A DNA stretch of 64,000 nucleotides from JAAUTT01 sp038213375 (GCA_038213375.1 JBBQTB010000033.1:1-64000), one strand, 5' to 3'. Counted from the stretch's first letter, positions 1-9,103 are shown. Program-made: numbers and translations. Notes: generated from the sequence alone by a model not told the origin.

Positions 1-29
1 CAAAAGAAAAAAGTAGCCAAAAAAGAAAA

Positions 30-80
30 TTGTTAATAGTGAGAATAACCTTAAACAAGGTTATTTCCCACTATTAACAA
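30..80 (-). terminator. Long near-perfect hairpin, probable terminator
   Basis: Two arms of about 23 bases (30-52 and 57-80) are almost exact reverse complements around a 4-base AAAC loop, with one small mismatch/bulge. Read on the minus strand the stem is followed by a T-rich run (complement of 10-29). This fits a rho-independent terminator, although the nearest minus-strand gene ends at 326, about 245 bp away. It could instead be the end of a mobile element lying outside the window. Confidence 0.5.
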
Positions 81-325
81 TACATACATCATCATATATT
101 ATTTCTCTTTTTTAACTGTCCTAAGAAAGGGGGGAACTTAAAATTATATTGCATATTTTTATCAATGCTGTCTTTTTACAATAGTTATAATCGTTTGCTT
201 TATCTCAAAATATAGGTTAAGAGTTGTTTTTTAAGTTTTTTTAAAGATGAAAATACCAAAACCTCTAAGTTAGCATTCAATTGCAGTTTTTTGAGATTTC
301 GTTTACTAGGTTTGTTTTTTCATGG
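81..325. other. AT-rich non-coding stretch
   Basis: No convincing gene is visible. It is AT-rich, with short poly-T tracts, between the 30-80 hairpin and the stop codon of the BACON-like gene. It may include decayed downstream sequence of that gene: one base-frame away from its end, the complement of about 328-350 continues in a way that fits a BACON strand (residues I-A-Q-T-I). Confidence 0.4.
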
Positions 326-640
326 TTAGTTATTTATATAGTTTGGGCAATCAAATATATAGACGGTTCCCGATCTTGGCAAACCAGTATTCGGTATCAC
401 AGTTAGCGTTACATTTAAACTATTTTTTGAGTAGGTTATCCAGGAAGGAGTTGATGCCTTATAATTTGTATTGCTTTTTGCAGTGGTCGTTTTTAAAGTG
501 CATATGCCACCTTCCGCTTCAAAATAGAAGGCTTCTGAAGGAGAAATGGATGATAACGAACATTGCGATTGGGCTTTAAAGCTTAATATAAAAAAGCAAA
601 ACAGTATAAATATATATCGCTTATAAATTTGAGTTCCCAT
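326..640 (-). CDS. Small secreted BACON-like domain protein, possibly truncated
   Basis: A 104-residue protein starting at the ATG at 640; a GTG nine codons further upstream is less likely because the signal peptide begins after this ATG. Residues about 5-25 form a signal peptide (hydrophobic core ending in A-Q-S-Q-C). The rest resembles one BACON domain, an all-beta domain common in secreted Bacteroidota proteins and often linked to carbohydrate or mucin binding: an S-I-S-P-S start, the P-S-W-I-T-Y core, and N-T-G-L-P-R-S-G-T-V-Y-I. The protein stops where the last strand of the domain would begin, and a frame change would supply a fitting continuation. It may therefore be a frameshifted remnant of a longer protein. 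Function is not established; export is inferred. Confidence 0.5.
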   Translation of the reverse strand: MGTQIYKRYIFILFCFFILSFKAQSQCSLSSISPSEAFYFEAEGGICTLKTTTAKSNTNYKASTPSWITYSKNSLNVTLTVIPNTGLPRSGTVYIFDCPNYINN

Positions 641-876
641 TGTTGTAGAGTTAATTTTTTTTTGCACATGTCAATAATTCACTTAAATTTAAACCTTATA
701 AAGTTGTTACCATTACAAATTACATGTTATGATCAATATTGTCAACAGGTTGCTTTTTATTATTTGCCTTCTATGGTTTGTAAATAACTCACAAAAATTA
801 AAACTGAAACTGATTTAATTAAGTTAATTGTTTCAATAGAAGATATATTGATACAGTTCAATTAATATAGTTTGCC

Positions 877-1962
877 ATGAATTCAACCGACATCTGCATG
901 CATCGTTTGTATCATCAAAATATCAGTGCCCCTCAACTGAAAAGGCCCGAAGAAATTCTTTCATGGCTTGGAGCAATTCAAGCACAGGATTATGCTGGGG
1001 CAAAATGGTCGCTTGGATTGAGGATGCTTCATGGGACAGAGAAAGCTATCGAACAATCTCTCCGTGAGAAGCACATCCTTCGTACATGGCTTATGCGCGG
1101 CACACTTCATTTTGTGACTGCCCGGGATGTAAAGTGGATGCTGGCACTGTTGGCTACCAAAATTATTTCCAGCTGCACCCGACGATATAAAGAACTAGAA
1201 CTGGATACTCAAACCTTATTGAAAACCAATGGTTTGCTTGAAACAGCTTTGCAAGACAATCTTTTAAGCCGCGCTGAACTATTAACATTTATAAATCAAC
1301 AGGGCATTTCAACACAGGGCCAACGGGCAGCATACATTCTCCAACGAGCGTCCCTTGACGGGATTATTTGTCAGAATGTACTAATACGCAACATACCCAA
1401 CTACATCCTGCTGGACTCCATCCCAAAAACTAACCCACTAAACCGGACAGATGCCTTGGCAGAGCTGGCCAAACGCTATTTTACAAGCCGGGGACCGGCA
1501 ACATTACAGGATTTTGTGTGGTGGAGCGGCCTTTTGGTTTCCGATGCAAAAATTGGCCTTGAAGCCTGCAAATCGTTTCTTATCCAGGAAACCATTCTCA
1601 ACCAAACCTTCTATCTTACGGGTGATATTCATCTTGTGCCTGAAAATGAAGCCTCCATATATCTTTTGCCAGGTTTCGATGAGTATCTTCTTGGCTATAA
1701 AAACAGAATCGCTTCTCTCGATCAGGAACATCAGATGATCTGGTGCCCGGGAAATAATGGAATGTTTATGTCGTATATTGTCGTTGAGGGCAAGATGGCC
1801 GGAACTTGGAAACGCAACATCAAAAAAAATGCGATCGAAATTGAAACTTCTCCGTTTGAATCATTAAACAAAAATCAGAACAAGTTAATTACTATCGCAT
1901 TAAAACGTTACAAAGAATATACTGGCAGGGTTCTTAATAATACTGAGCCTACAGAACTTTAA
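877..1962 (+). CDS. AlkZ-like winged-helix DNA-binding protein (candidate DNA glycosylase)
   Basis: A 361-residue protein of the HTH_42/AlkZ-like family (winged helix DNA-binding domain-containing protein). The N-terminal region contains Gln35-Ala-Gln37 in the context A-I-Q-A-Q-D-Y, corresponding to the QxQ motif used for catalysis by AlkZ-type DNA glycosylases, which unhook alkylated or cross-linked bases. R-T-W-L-M-R-G-T-L-H near residue 70 and P-G-F-D-E-Y-L-L-G-Y near residue 267 are also family hallmarks. Length is normal for the family. There is no signal peptide, so the protein should be cytoplasmic. It stands alone, with non-coding flanks on both sides. Family assignment is firm; glycosylase activity is inferred from the motif only. 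Confidence 0.8.
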   Translation: MNSTDICMHRLYHQNISAPQLKRPEEILSWLGAIQAQDYAGAKWSLGLRMLHGTEKAIEQSLREKHILRTWLMRGTLHFVTARDVKWMLALLATKIISSCTRRYKELELDTQTLLKTNGLLETALQDNLLSRAELLTFINQQGISTQGQRAAYILQRASLDGIICQNVLIRNIPNYILLDSIPKTNPLNRTDALAELAKRYFTSRGPATLQDFVWWSGLLVSDAKIGLEACKSFLIQETILNQTFYLTGDIHLVPENEASIYLLPGFDEYLLGYKNRIASLDQEHQMIWCPGNNGMFMSYIVVEGKMAGTWKRNIKKNAIEIETSPFESLNKNQNKLITIALKRYKEYTGRVLNNTEPTEL

Positions 1963-2134
1963 AATCATTTTTGGGATTTGTCATGTCAAAGTCAATCTTC
2001 AACGTAATTTATCTTTAACATCCCATCGAAGAATGTTAAATTAGTAAAGAATAACTTGATTCAGCTTAAGTACTATCTTACTCTCCTTGTCTCGAAGAGA
2101 GGTTGTTCGTTTAATTCAAAATAAAAAATTCCTG

Positions 2135-3265
2135 TCAGTTGCTATTCAATCGCTCAAGAATATTACAACGGAAGGCCAGACCTACATTGTCCCACGTGTA
2201 ACGGTCCTTTGCCCTTTGATAACCGTTTTCCCCAAGTCGTTCACATAACTCAGGGTCATTAAGCAATCTGATTAGCACTTGTGCATAATCTGCTACATTG
2301 TTGCGGAGAAGAAATCCATTGTACTCGTTTTCGATCATATCAGGCAAAGCACCAATATTATTGGAAACTATAGGTAGCCTATAAAGCATCGATTCTACAA
2401 AGACAATACCAAAAGGTTCGAGCTGTGTGGGCATGCAAAATACAGAGGCCGAATTGAAATAATTTGGCAGAGACTCAAGCGGAACCTTGCCAATAACGGT
2501 CACATTTTTCACATTCACTCTCGGGGAACATCCAACGATGGTTAAACTTGCATTTGGTAGAACTTCAGATACATTTTTAAACGCTTCCAGCAGCAATGGC
2601 CCTCCTTTGCGTACCCATTCCAAACCTACAAAAAGGATATGTTGATCACGATACTTTTGGGTATTCTCATTATACACCAGAGGCACATTACTTCCTGCAT
2701 ACACGCATCTAACATTATTAGAGGGTACGTTGTATTTTTCAATCAATAGATTTTGAATATTGGAACTCATAACAAAAGACAAGGTAGCCCGCTGATAAAG
2801 CTGTTTTTCAACCTTGATAAAAGCTTTTGAACGGATATATTGTCTGGGGTTACAATACGGATAGGTATTATTTGCGATGGTGACGTGATCGGAATATACA
2901 AAATGGGGAACGCCTTCGGTGCTTCCATCGAAAAGAGATTGCATTTGCATCACAAAAACATAATTATTGGCCTTTACATGATCAGACACATATTTTCTAG
3001 ATTTTGAGGTAAAGAGCCTTGTACTGTTATAAAATGTCTTTATCGAACGTAGTTTTTTCTGGCCTGTAAAAAAATCCCATCCGTATTCCCATCCAAAAAA
3101 AAACAAGTTAAGGAACAGCCAAAATATACTACTTTTTGCAAGCGCCTCATCTACATTAAACGTAACGATATCATACTCATGGAAATTATTAACCAATTGA
3201 TTATAAACGCTTTTATTGATGCCTGAAAAATGCTTATGGTGAACAAGCAAAGCTTTTTTCTTCAT
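2135..3265 (-). CDS. Family GT4 glycosyltransferase
   Basis: A 376-residue GT-B fold glycosyltransferase. The C-terminal half has the GT4 donor-binding pattern: phosphate-contacting R219-K220, and the E-x7-E motif at E283-PFGIVFV-E291. A G-F-L-L strand follows near residue 344. The N-terminal acceptor domain is poorly conserved and includes a hydrophobic patch at about 48-60. Such enzymes transfer a sugar from a nucleotide-sugar to a glycan, lipid or protein acceptor at the inner face of the membrane. It is monocistronic and not next to other polysaccharide genes, so the acceptor cannot be named. Confidence 0.85.
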   Translation of the reverse strand: MKKKALLVHHKHFSGINKSVYNQLVNNFHEYDIVTFNVDEALAKSSIFWLFLNLFFFGWEYGWDFFTGQKKLRSIKTFYNSTRLFTSKSRKYVSDHVKANNYVFVMQMQSLFDGSTEGVPHFVYSDHVTIANNTYPYCNPRQYIRSKAFIKVEKQLYQRATLSFVMSSNIQNLLIEKYNVPSNNVRCVYAGSNVPLVYNENTQKYRDQHILFVGLEWVRKGGPLLLEAFKNVSEVLPNASLTIVGCSPRVNVKNVTVIGKVPLESLPNYFNSASVFCMPTQLEPFGIVFVESMLYRLPIVSNNIGALPDMIENEYNGFLLRNNVADYAQVLIRLLNDPELCERLGENGYQRAKDRYTWDNVGLAFRCNILERLNSN

Positions 3266-3656
3266 TGTAAAGGAAATAAAAATGATTTTATTAATCTAAT
3301 CGTTATTCTTTAATTTGAATTAATCTTTTACCTTAATAGTTGGATATTAATTTATTACGTAAAAGAATTATAAAATGCGAAAACTTGGTTCTTTGTAAGT
3401 AAATATAAGCAATTGACTACAAAAATGAGATCTAATTATAAGGTTTCTAAAGCCATAAATTAGCATTCTATCAATAATAACCATAAGTTTATGGATGACT
3501 TAATAATGACGTTAATCAAAAACACGAATGCAACTCTCCCTGCAAAAAACACTTTTTATCTCGATCCATCTACATCAAATCAGTGGACAGATACAGACAG
3601 TCTTCATAAGGCGCGGAATGGAATGGCCGCATCCGTTTTGAATTAAAGATGCCGAC
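3266..3656. other. Intergenic region with a doubtful 51-codon ORF
   Basis: No recognised gene. The only coding-like signal is a plus-strand ORF at 3491-3646 (51 codons), whose C-terminal part (H-K-A-R-N-G-M-A-A-S-V-L-N) is less AT-rich than its surroundings. I do not recognise it; it may be a relic of a longer gene. Confidence 0.3.
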
Positions 3657-5183
3657 TTACTTTATCGTTGCTAACGCCTTCTCAATCCGTGAAATCACTT
3701 CCTCTTTGCCAAGCATTTCGGCAATTACCGGAAGATCAGGACCAAATGATCCCCCAACCAGCGAAAGACGCAATGTATTCATGATACTTCCCATGTTTGC
3801 CTGCTTTTCTTCCACAAAGTGATGAACGGAATCTTTGAATGATTCGGCTGTAAAAGGCTCAATTTTACGAATAACCCCTTTGACATCGGCTATCAACGAT
3901 GGGATATTGTCTTTCCATCGTTTCTTAACCACTTCAGCATCGTAACTTTCTGGAGCAATAAAGAAAAAAGAGGCTTGTTGCCACATCTCTTGAACAAAAT
4001 TCACCCTCTCCTTTACTAACGCAACAACCGTTACTAGATATTCGAAATTTACAGTAATCCCCTTTGATTGAAGGATCTTTTCAAATTCATAGGCCAGTTC
4101 TTCGTTATTCCGCCGGATAAGGTATTGATGATTGAACCATTTGGCTTTCTCGAAATCGAACTTGGCCCCTGCTTTGTGGACATGTTCAATTGAAAAATGT
4201 TCTGCCAAATCATCGACCGAGAAAATTTCCTGTTCGGTCCCGGGATTCCATCCCAAAAAGGCAAGCATGTTGATAAAAGCCTCAGGAAAATAGCCCGATT
4301 CGCGGTATCCCGTCGAAAGCTCGCCACTTGCCGGATCCTTCCATTGCAATGGAAAGACAGGGAACCCGAGACGGTCGCCATCACGTTTGCTGAGCTTTCC
4401 TTTGCCATCGGGTTTCAGTAGCAAGGGCAGATGGGCAAATTCGGGCATGGTATCTTCCCATCCCAAATATCGGTACAACAAAACATGCAACGGCAATGAT
4501 GGAAGCCATTCTTCGCCGCGGATAACATGGGTTATTTCCATAAAATGATCGTCGACCACATTGGCCAGATGATAGGTTGGAAAACCGTCAGATTTAAAAA
4601 GCACTTTATCATCTAATGTGGACGTGTTCACTTCAATTCGTTCCCGAACCATATCGTTAGCCTTTACCAATTCGTTTTCGGGCATTTTCAGGCGAATTAC
4701 AAACGGGTCGCCAGCTGCCATCCTCGTTGCGACCTCTTCGGTTGGCAAGGTCAACGAATTTCTCATCCGTCCGCGAACATGCGAACTATAGCTGGTATTG
4801 CTGGCTTTGGATCCCTCCAGCTCTTTACGGAGCTTTTCCAGCTCTTCGGAAGTGTCAAACGCATAATACGCGTATCCGTCTTCTATCAATTGTTCCGCAT
4901 ACTGGCGATAAATCTCCTTACGCTCACTTTGACGATAAGGAGCATGCGGACCGCCTATTCCAACGCCCTCATCAGGCATAATACCCGCCCATTTCAACGA
5001 ATCAATGATGTATTGCTCTGCTCCGGGGACAAAACGGCCTTGATCAGTATCCTCGATACGAAGTAGAAAATCGCCCCCGTGTTTTTTGGCAAAAAGATAA
5101 TTATACAAAGCAGTGCGTACACCACCAATATGCAGAGGTCCGGTAGGACTGGGCGCAAAACGCACTCGTACTTGTTTGTTCAT
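3657..5183 (-). CDS. gltX: Glutamate--tRNA ligase
   Basis: A 508-residue class I aminoacyl-tRNA synthetase that charges tRNA(Glu) with glutamate in the cytoplasm. The ATP-binding HIGH motif appears as H18-I-G-G21 in P-S-P-T-G-P-L-H-I-G-G. The KMSKS loop is K-L-S-K-R at about 261-266. The glutamate-recognising L-R-I-E-D-T-D-Q segment follows the first Rossmann strand. The C-terminal anticodon-binding helical domain is complete. Length is typical. A TATCTTTG promoter box (5198-5205) lies just 15 bp before the ATG, so the mRNA leader is very short. Whether it is discriminating for tRNA(Glu) versus tRNA(Gln) cannot be told by eye. Confidence 0.97.
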   Translation of the reverse strand: MNKQVRVRFAPSPTGPLHIGGVRTALYNYLFAKKHGGDFLLRIEDTDQGRFVPGAEQYIIDSLKWAGIMPDEGVGIGGPHAPYRQSERKEIYRQYAEQLIEDGYAYYAFDTSEELEKLRKELEGSKASNTSYSSHVRGRMRNSLTLPTEEVATRMAAGDPFVIRLKMPENELVKANDMVRERIEVNTSTLDDKVLFKSDGFPTYHLANVVDDHFMEITHVIRGEEWLPSLPLHVLLYRYLGWEDTMPEFAHLPLLLKPDGKGKLSKRDGDRLGFPVFPLQWKDPASGELSTGYRESGYFPEAFINMLAFLGWNPGTEQEIFSVDDLAEHFSIEHVHKAGAKFDFEKAKWFNHQYLIRRNNEELAYEFEKILQSKGITVNFEYLVTVVALVKERVNFVQEMWQQASFFFIAPESYDAEVVKKRWKDNIPSLIADVKGVIRKIEPFTAESFKDSVHHFVEEKQANMGSIMNTLRLSLVGGSFGPDLPVIAEMLGKEEVISRIEKALATIK

Positions 5184-5197
5184 TTTTGGCTTTTATG

Positions 5198-5205
5198 CAA
5201 AGATA
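5198..5205 (-). promoter_or_regulatory. gltX promoter -7 box (TATCTTTG)
   Basis: On the minus strand this reads TATCTTTG, an exact match to the Bacteroidota housekeeping -7 consensus TAnnTTTG, and sits 15 bp before the gltX ATG. No clean TTTG -33 box is seen. Confidence 0.5.
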
Positions 5206-5308
5206 TATAATAAAAGTTGTGCGAAGTAACTATCAAGTCGCAAGACGAAGCAATACGTAACCCAAAGTTCCCCGTATTTATTTTAAATTTAAACTCTTAG
5301 CTCCTAGC

Positions 5309-6265
5309 TCAAATTCCCCGAAAAACTTCGTTGCAGGCCGACTTATACGCATCCAGGGTAACTGATTTTTTGATTTTTTTCAACCCTTTTTCTTTGCCTA
5401 TAAAGGATGAAGCAAAATATTCCCAATAGGGTTTCATTTTGTTGAGCACATGTGATGATCCGCTCAGCCGGATACTATTCAGATAAATAAGTTGTTCGTG
5501 TAGTTTACTTAAAGCTGATCTGATCTCCTGTTCACTTGCTTTTTCGCCGGTTTTTATTTCCTGAATGAGCAATGGATTGGCAATGACTCCGCGCCCCAGC
5601 ATCCAACGCGTCACAAAAGGCATTTGTGCTGTCAACACACTGTATTGTTCGAGTGTGAAAATATTTCCGTTGTAACAAATGGGATGTGTCAATAGCCCGG
5701 CCATTTCCGTAAAAGCCTCAACATTGGTGTCACCTTTATACATTTGTGCGGCTGTTCTTGCATGAATAATTACTTCGCCAAGTGGATATCTGTTAAGCAC
5801 GGGAATAATGGTTTTCCAATCATCGTTATTGGTAAGTCCCAGTCTCATTTTTACAGATATCCGACAGGTTGTATTTGCAAATAATTCGGTCAAAATTCGG
5901 TCAATTAGCTCGGGATGAGGTAACAAACCTGCTCCCATTCCTTTTTTTGTAACCATTTTATAAGGACATCCCAGATTCAGGTTCACTTCTTCATAACCCA
6001 TCAACATAAGTTCGTTTAGTGCCGTTAGCATCTCCTTTGCATCGTTTCCTAACAACTGGGGAATAAGATGATAACCTGTAATTTTTTCGGGCAGAACATC
6101 GCGAAAAATACGTTTGTCGGGATCGTGAGTATCAATAAAGGGAGAAAAGGCAGCATCTGGAGCACCAAAGAGAGAAGAGAAAGCAGCTCTATAGGAGTAG
6201 TCGGTAAACCCTTGCAATGGGGCCAGGTAGATTTTTATGATAGAATTCGAAGATGAGTTATTCAT
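5309..6265 (-). CDS. tRNA-dihydrouridine synthase (Dus family)
   Basis: A 318-residue FMN-dependent enzyme that reduces uridine to dihydrouridine in the D-loop of tRNAs. The N-terminal L-A-P-L-Q-G-F-T-D segment (14-22) is the FMN-binding start of the TIM barrel. Cys100 in L-N-L-G-C-P-Y-K is the catalytic proton donor, followed by K-G-M-G-A-G-L-L. V-K-M-R-L-G at about 148 and I-I-H-A-R-T near 172 are substrate- and FMN-contacting strands. The D-Y-S-Y-R start and the overall length resemble the DusC-like subgroup, but the subgroup is uncertain. It ends 125 bp before gltX and begins 17 bp after the PagL-like gene, so these two may be co-transcribed. Confidence 0.9.
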   Translation of the reverse strand: MNNSSSNSIIKIYLAPLQGFTDYSYRAAFSSLFGAPDAAFSPFIDTHDPDKRIFRDVLPEKITGYHLIPQLLGNDAKEMLTALNELMLMGYEEVNLNLGCPYKMVTKKGMGAGLLPHPELIDRILTELFANTTCRISVKMRLGLTNNDDWKTIIPVLNRYPLGEVIIHARTAAQMYKGDTNVEAFTEMAGLLTHPICYNGNIFTLEQYSVLTAQMPFVTRWMLGRGVIANPLLIQEIKTGEKASEQEIRSALSKLHEQLIYLNSIRLSGSSHVLNKMKPYWEYFASSFIGKEKGLKKIKKSVTLDAYKSACNEVFRGI

Positions 6266-6282
6266 AACTTACATGATGTTTT

Positions 6283-7458
6283 TTAAAAAACAAAACCAAT
6301 CTGTGAGCAAATAAAATCGGCCTGACCGAAATTAGCCTTGATGTACGCCCCAATATAAACGTTACTCCGGGTACAATATTTCGGATCGAAAAGGTAATAC
6401 TGTACACCCAGACGAGTGTTAAAAATTTTCTTAGTCACATCTTTAAAATCATTTGCCTTTCCATTGCGTTCGATGTATTTGTTGTAAAATTGATTGTATA
6501 CGTTAATACCTCCCTGAGTAAGAAGGCTGAAATGGCTTATCATCAATTCATGAGCAACAAAAATGCCTATCACGGTTGCTTTTAACTTCTGCTGACTTGA
6601 AAAATAATCGTTATTAACAATGTAATTATAGAAACTGTTATAATGATTCACCTCAATGCCCAATTGCATATTGCTGGATTTGCCGTATCGTTTTGACAGG
6701 TAAATATCGTTCACATATATGGCATACTTGGGAGTAAGTACTGGCCCTTTGGTATCGGCCAGCTCATGCACTCCAATGCCTGCGCGAATATTGAACCTGA
6801 TTTTATTTTTGGGTACTTTTATTTCTTTCCGGGTAAACCGTTTGGGTAATTCCCTAGGAGCATAAGTCAGTCCCAGAAATAACGACGGCAGATTAATGCC
6901 CATATTTGGAACCTGATAATGCCCGTTGGAACAATGAGACACCATGAAACCGGTTTTTATATTCAAATGGCGACCAATTGAAGGCTGAACATATGCCGAA
7001 GCAAATGCGAATGCCGTTATGGTCGATCCAATATAAAAATCAGAAGGATTAGTGTCATAATTATATTGTTTTTCGAAAAACGCAAGGCCAAGTCCTAAAT
7101 TAACCCTAGGGGAATACCACTGACTACCCTGAGTATTAAATGTAATATTTGGAACCACACCTGCCATTCTGCCCAATTCTTTTTTATTACCAAAATCCCA
7201 GACGAATAACGAACAACCTACCTTCGGGAATCCGAAAATATGATGCCAATCTTTACTACCATTGGTTTGCACAGCTATATTTAGCTCGATCGAAAATGGA
7301 TTAACGCTTTTCGGTACGTCCTCGGAGATATTAACAATGTGTCCGAGATGAAACGATGGCTCAATAGACCAATATCTAAAACGTAGAGAGTCGTTTACCG
7401 GTTGCGCAACTGCGGTGAGGGAATTTGCGATAACAATAATAAAAGTGAGGATACGCAT
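6283..7458 (-). CDS. PagL-like acyloxyacyl hydrolase (lipid A 3-O-deacylase family)
   Basis: A 391-residue exported protein with an N-terminal signal peptide (residues 1-19, ending A-V-A-Q). It is predicted to form an outer-membrane beta-barrel: strands alternate throughout and the protein ends with an aromatic-rich strand, finishing in Phe. The motif H175-C-S177-N178-G followed by N-x-G-I-N matches the catalytic His-x-Ser-Asn region of PagL, which removes a 3-O-linked acyl chain from lipid A. It is longer than PagL (about 150-190 residues), as is usual for Bacteroidota members, with a second barrel-like half of unknown role. It is separated from galM upstream by a terminator. Lipid A deacylation is inferred from family membership. 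Confidence 0.75.
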   Translation of the reverse strand: MRILTFIIVIANSLTAVAQPVNDSLRFRYWSIEPSFHLGHIVNISEDVPKSVNPFSIELNIAVQTNGSKDWHHIFGFPKVGCSLFVWDFGNKKELGRMAGVVPNITFNTQGSQWYSPRVNLGLGLAFFEKQYNYDTNPSDFYIGSTITAFAFASAYVQPSIGRHLNIKTGFMVSHCSNGHYQVPNMGINLPSLFLGLTYAPRELPKRFTRKEIKVPKNKIRFNIRAGIGVHELADTKGPVLTPKYAIYVNDIYLSKRYGKSSNMQLGIEVNHYNSFYNYIVNNDYFSSQQKLKATVIGIFVAHELMISHFSLLTQGGINVYNQFYNKYIERNGKANDFKDVTKKIFNTRLGVQYYLFDPKYCTRSNVYIGAYIKANFGQADFICSQIGFVF

Positions 7459-7490
7459 TAAGCGGTTGTTGAATCAGGCAAGATTAATTG

Positions 7491-7537
7491 GAATAAAAAA
7501 AAATATTCCTCTGAAGGAATAGTCCATCAGAGGGATA
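7491..7537 (-). terminator. galM terminator
   Basis: CCTCTGA (7508-7514) pairs with TCAGAGG (7527-7533), extended by four further pairs including one G-U. On the minus strand a run of T follows (complement of about 7492-7503). This is a good intrinsic terminator directly downstream of galM. Confidence 0.75.
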
Positions 7538-7551
7538 ATGGAAATATTTAA

Positions 7552-8658
7552 TTATCGTGTTGAAAACTTATAAATAGTAAGCTGAGTGTATTTTTTACCT
7601 GGGTTTAAAACAACCGAAGGAAATTTAGGTTGATTTGGAGAATCAGGGAAATGCTGGGTTTCGAGACACAACCCAAAGTGTTTATCATATTTTGCACCGC
7701 CAATACCGGTTAATGAACCATCGAGAAAATTTCCCGAATAGAATTGAATACCCGGTTCGGTTGTATAGGTCTGAAGCAAACGTCCTGAAGCTGGTTCGTA
7801 TACCTCGGCGGCCAGAGACAATTCGGTGTTTTGCTTACGAAGTTTATAATTCATATCATAACCTCCCGGAACTTTTTCAATTCGTTCTCCAATTTTATGT
7901 GCCGTAATAAAATCGAAATCAGTACCAGTAACAGAAGAAATTATTCCGGTAGGAATTAAGGTTGTATCGGTTGGTGTAATTGAATCGGCAAAAAGGGTTA
8001 ACTCGTGGTTCAAAATATTTTCCTTTGCGCCTGATAAATTAAAATAGCTATGGTTTGTAACATTCAGAACTGTTGCCTTATCAGTTACAGCTTCGTATGA
8101 AATTTTAATTTCGTTATTGCTAGTAAGCATGTAAGTAACTTTCAAGGTAAGGGCTCCCGGATAACCTTCTTCCATGTCCTTGCTCATATAAGTAAGCGAT
8201 AACCCTACTGAATCTGCTGAAGAAACTTCGGACGCATCCCAAACCTGTCTATCAAATCCTTTTATCCCGCCATGCAGCGAATTAGGCCCATTATTGATAG
8301 CGAGGGTGTATTCAGCACCATTGAGAGAAAATTTGCCCTTGGCAATACGATTTCCAAATCGACCAACAATGCTTCCAAAATGAGGATTTTCTCCTATGTA
8401 CGATTTTAAGCTATCAAATCCTAAAACCACATTTTCAAATTTTCCGTTTTTATCGGGTACAATAATCGAAGTAACTCTGCTTCCCCAATTGGTGATTTTA
8501 ACTACCATCCCGTTTTTATTTGTAAGAGTATAAAGAGAAATTTCTTTCCCATCGGCTTGACCCCACGTGTCCTTCTTGATAGACGGTTTATCTTCTTTCT
8601 TAGCGCAAGCAGCTAAAAACAAGATACTAATAAGTAAAGTAGCGATTTTGATTTTCAT
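7552..8658 (-). CDS. galM: Aldose 1-epimerase (galactose mutarotase), lipoprotein
   Basis: A 368-residue enzyme interconverting alpha and beta anomers of aldoses such as galactose or glucose. The N-terminus is a lipoprotein signal with lipobox L15-A-A-C18, so it is probably membrane-anchored in the periplasm or on the outer membrane rather than cytoplasmic. Catalytic residues of the family are present: general acid His203 (T-N-H-S-Y-F-N-L-S-G), His129 (N-S-L-H-G-G), Asp269 (G-G-Y-D-M-N-Y) and general base Glu333 (C-L-E-T-Q-H-F). Length is normal. It is followed by a terminator, so it is probably monocistronic. An exported mutarotase would act on sugars released outside the cell, but no glycosidase lies nearby. 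Confidence 0.93.
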   Translation of the reverse strand: MKIKIATLLISILFLAACAKKEDKPSIKKDTWGQADGKEISLYTLTNKNGMVVKITNWGSRVTSIIVPDKNGKFENVVLGFDSLKSYIGENPHFGSIVGRFGNRIAKGKFSLNGAEYTLAINNGPNSLHGGIKGFDRQVWDASEVSSADSVGLSLTYMSKDMEEGYPGALTLKVTYMLTSNNEIKISYEAVTDKATVLNVTNHSYFNLSGAKENILNHELTLFADSITPTDTTLIPTGIISSVTGTDFDFITAHKIGERIEKVPGGYDMNYKLRKQNTELSLAAEVYEPASGRLLQTYTTEPGIQFYSGNFLDGSLTGIGGAKYDKHFGLCLETQHFPDSPNQPKFPSVVLNPGKKYTQLTIYKFSTR

Positions 8659-9095
8659 ATTTTTAATTTTAATTTTTTGAAAGCGAAAGATATAAAAAAA
8701 TTATATTGAATGTGCAGGGGAAATAGATAGAAATATAGTACCCCATCGGGACGACATTATGGTGGCATCCAACGGAACGGCCATTTTTATTGACTTTAAA
8801 GATTTATTCAATATTTTAAACGGACACTATTGATTAATTATGACAAAATATAATTTTTTAATGTGTTTGATATGCAGCAACCAATTAAAAATTTCCATCT
8901 GCCCATATGTTAATTTTACCATATTTAGCACATTTCAAATAATTCCATATTTGTATCGTTATATCAATGGGGTAATATTGGTTTTAAAGCTACATAGTTT
9001 GCAAGTCGCTGTAAAAATAACAAAGTCAACTTTCATATGTTTATAATGCAAATTACAGTTATTCTACATTTACAACTTTTACACCGCCCATTGCG
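8659..9095. other. Intergenic region, repeat-like fragment near 8740-8790
   Basis: About 440 bp without a credible gene. The stretch around 8740-8790 (C-C-C-C-A-T-C-G-G-G-A-C then G-T-G-G-C-A-T-C-C-A-A-C) has a base composition unlike its AT-rich flanks and recalls short interspersed sequences I associate with Bacteroidota genomes. That link is from memory and unverified. Open frames at 8840-9046 and before 9127 have no protein-like features. Confidence 0.3.
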
Positions 9096-9103
9096 TATAT
9101 TTG
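9096..9103 (+). promoter_or_regulatory. Promoter -7 box TATATTTG that decides the downstream start
   Basis: TATATTTG is an exact TAnnTTTG match ending 23 bp before the ATG at 9127. Transcription would start near 9110, downstream of the alternative ATG at 9037, so the longer version of the beta-lactamase-like protein would not be translated from this promoter. Confidence 0.5.

Noticed and set aside
322..579. 85-residue plus-strand frame over the BACON-like gene
   Set aside because: No family features; the opposite strand has a signal peptide and a recognisable domain.
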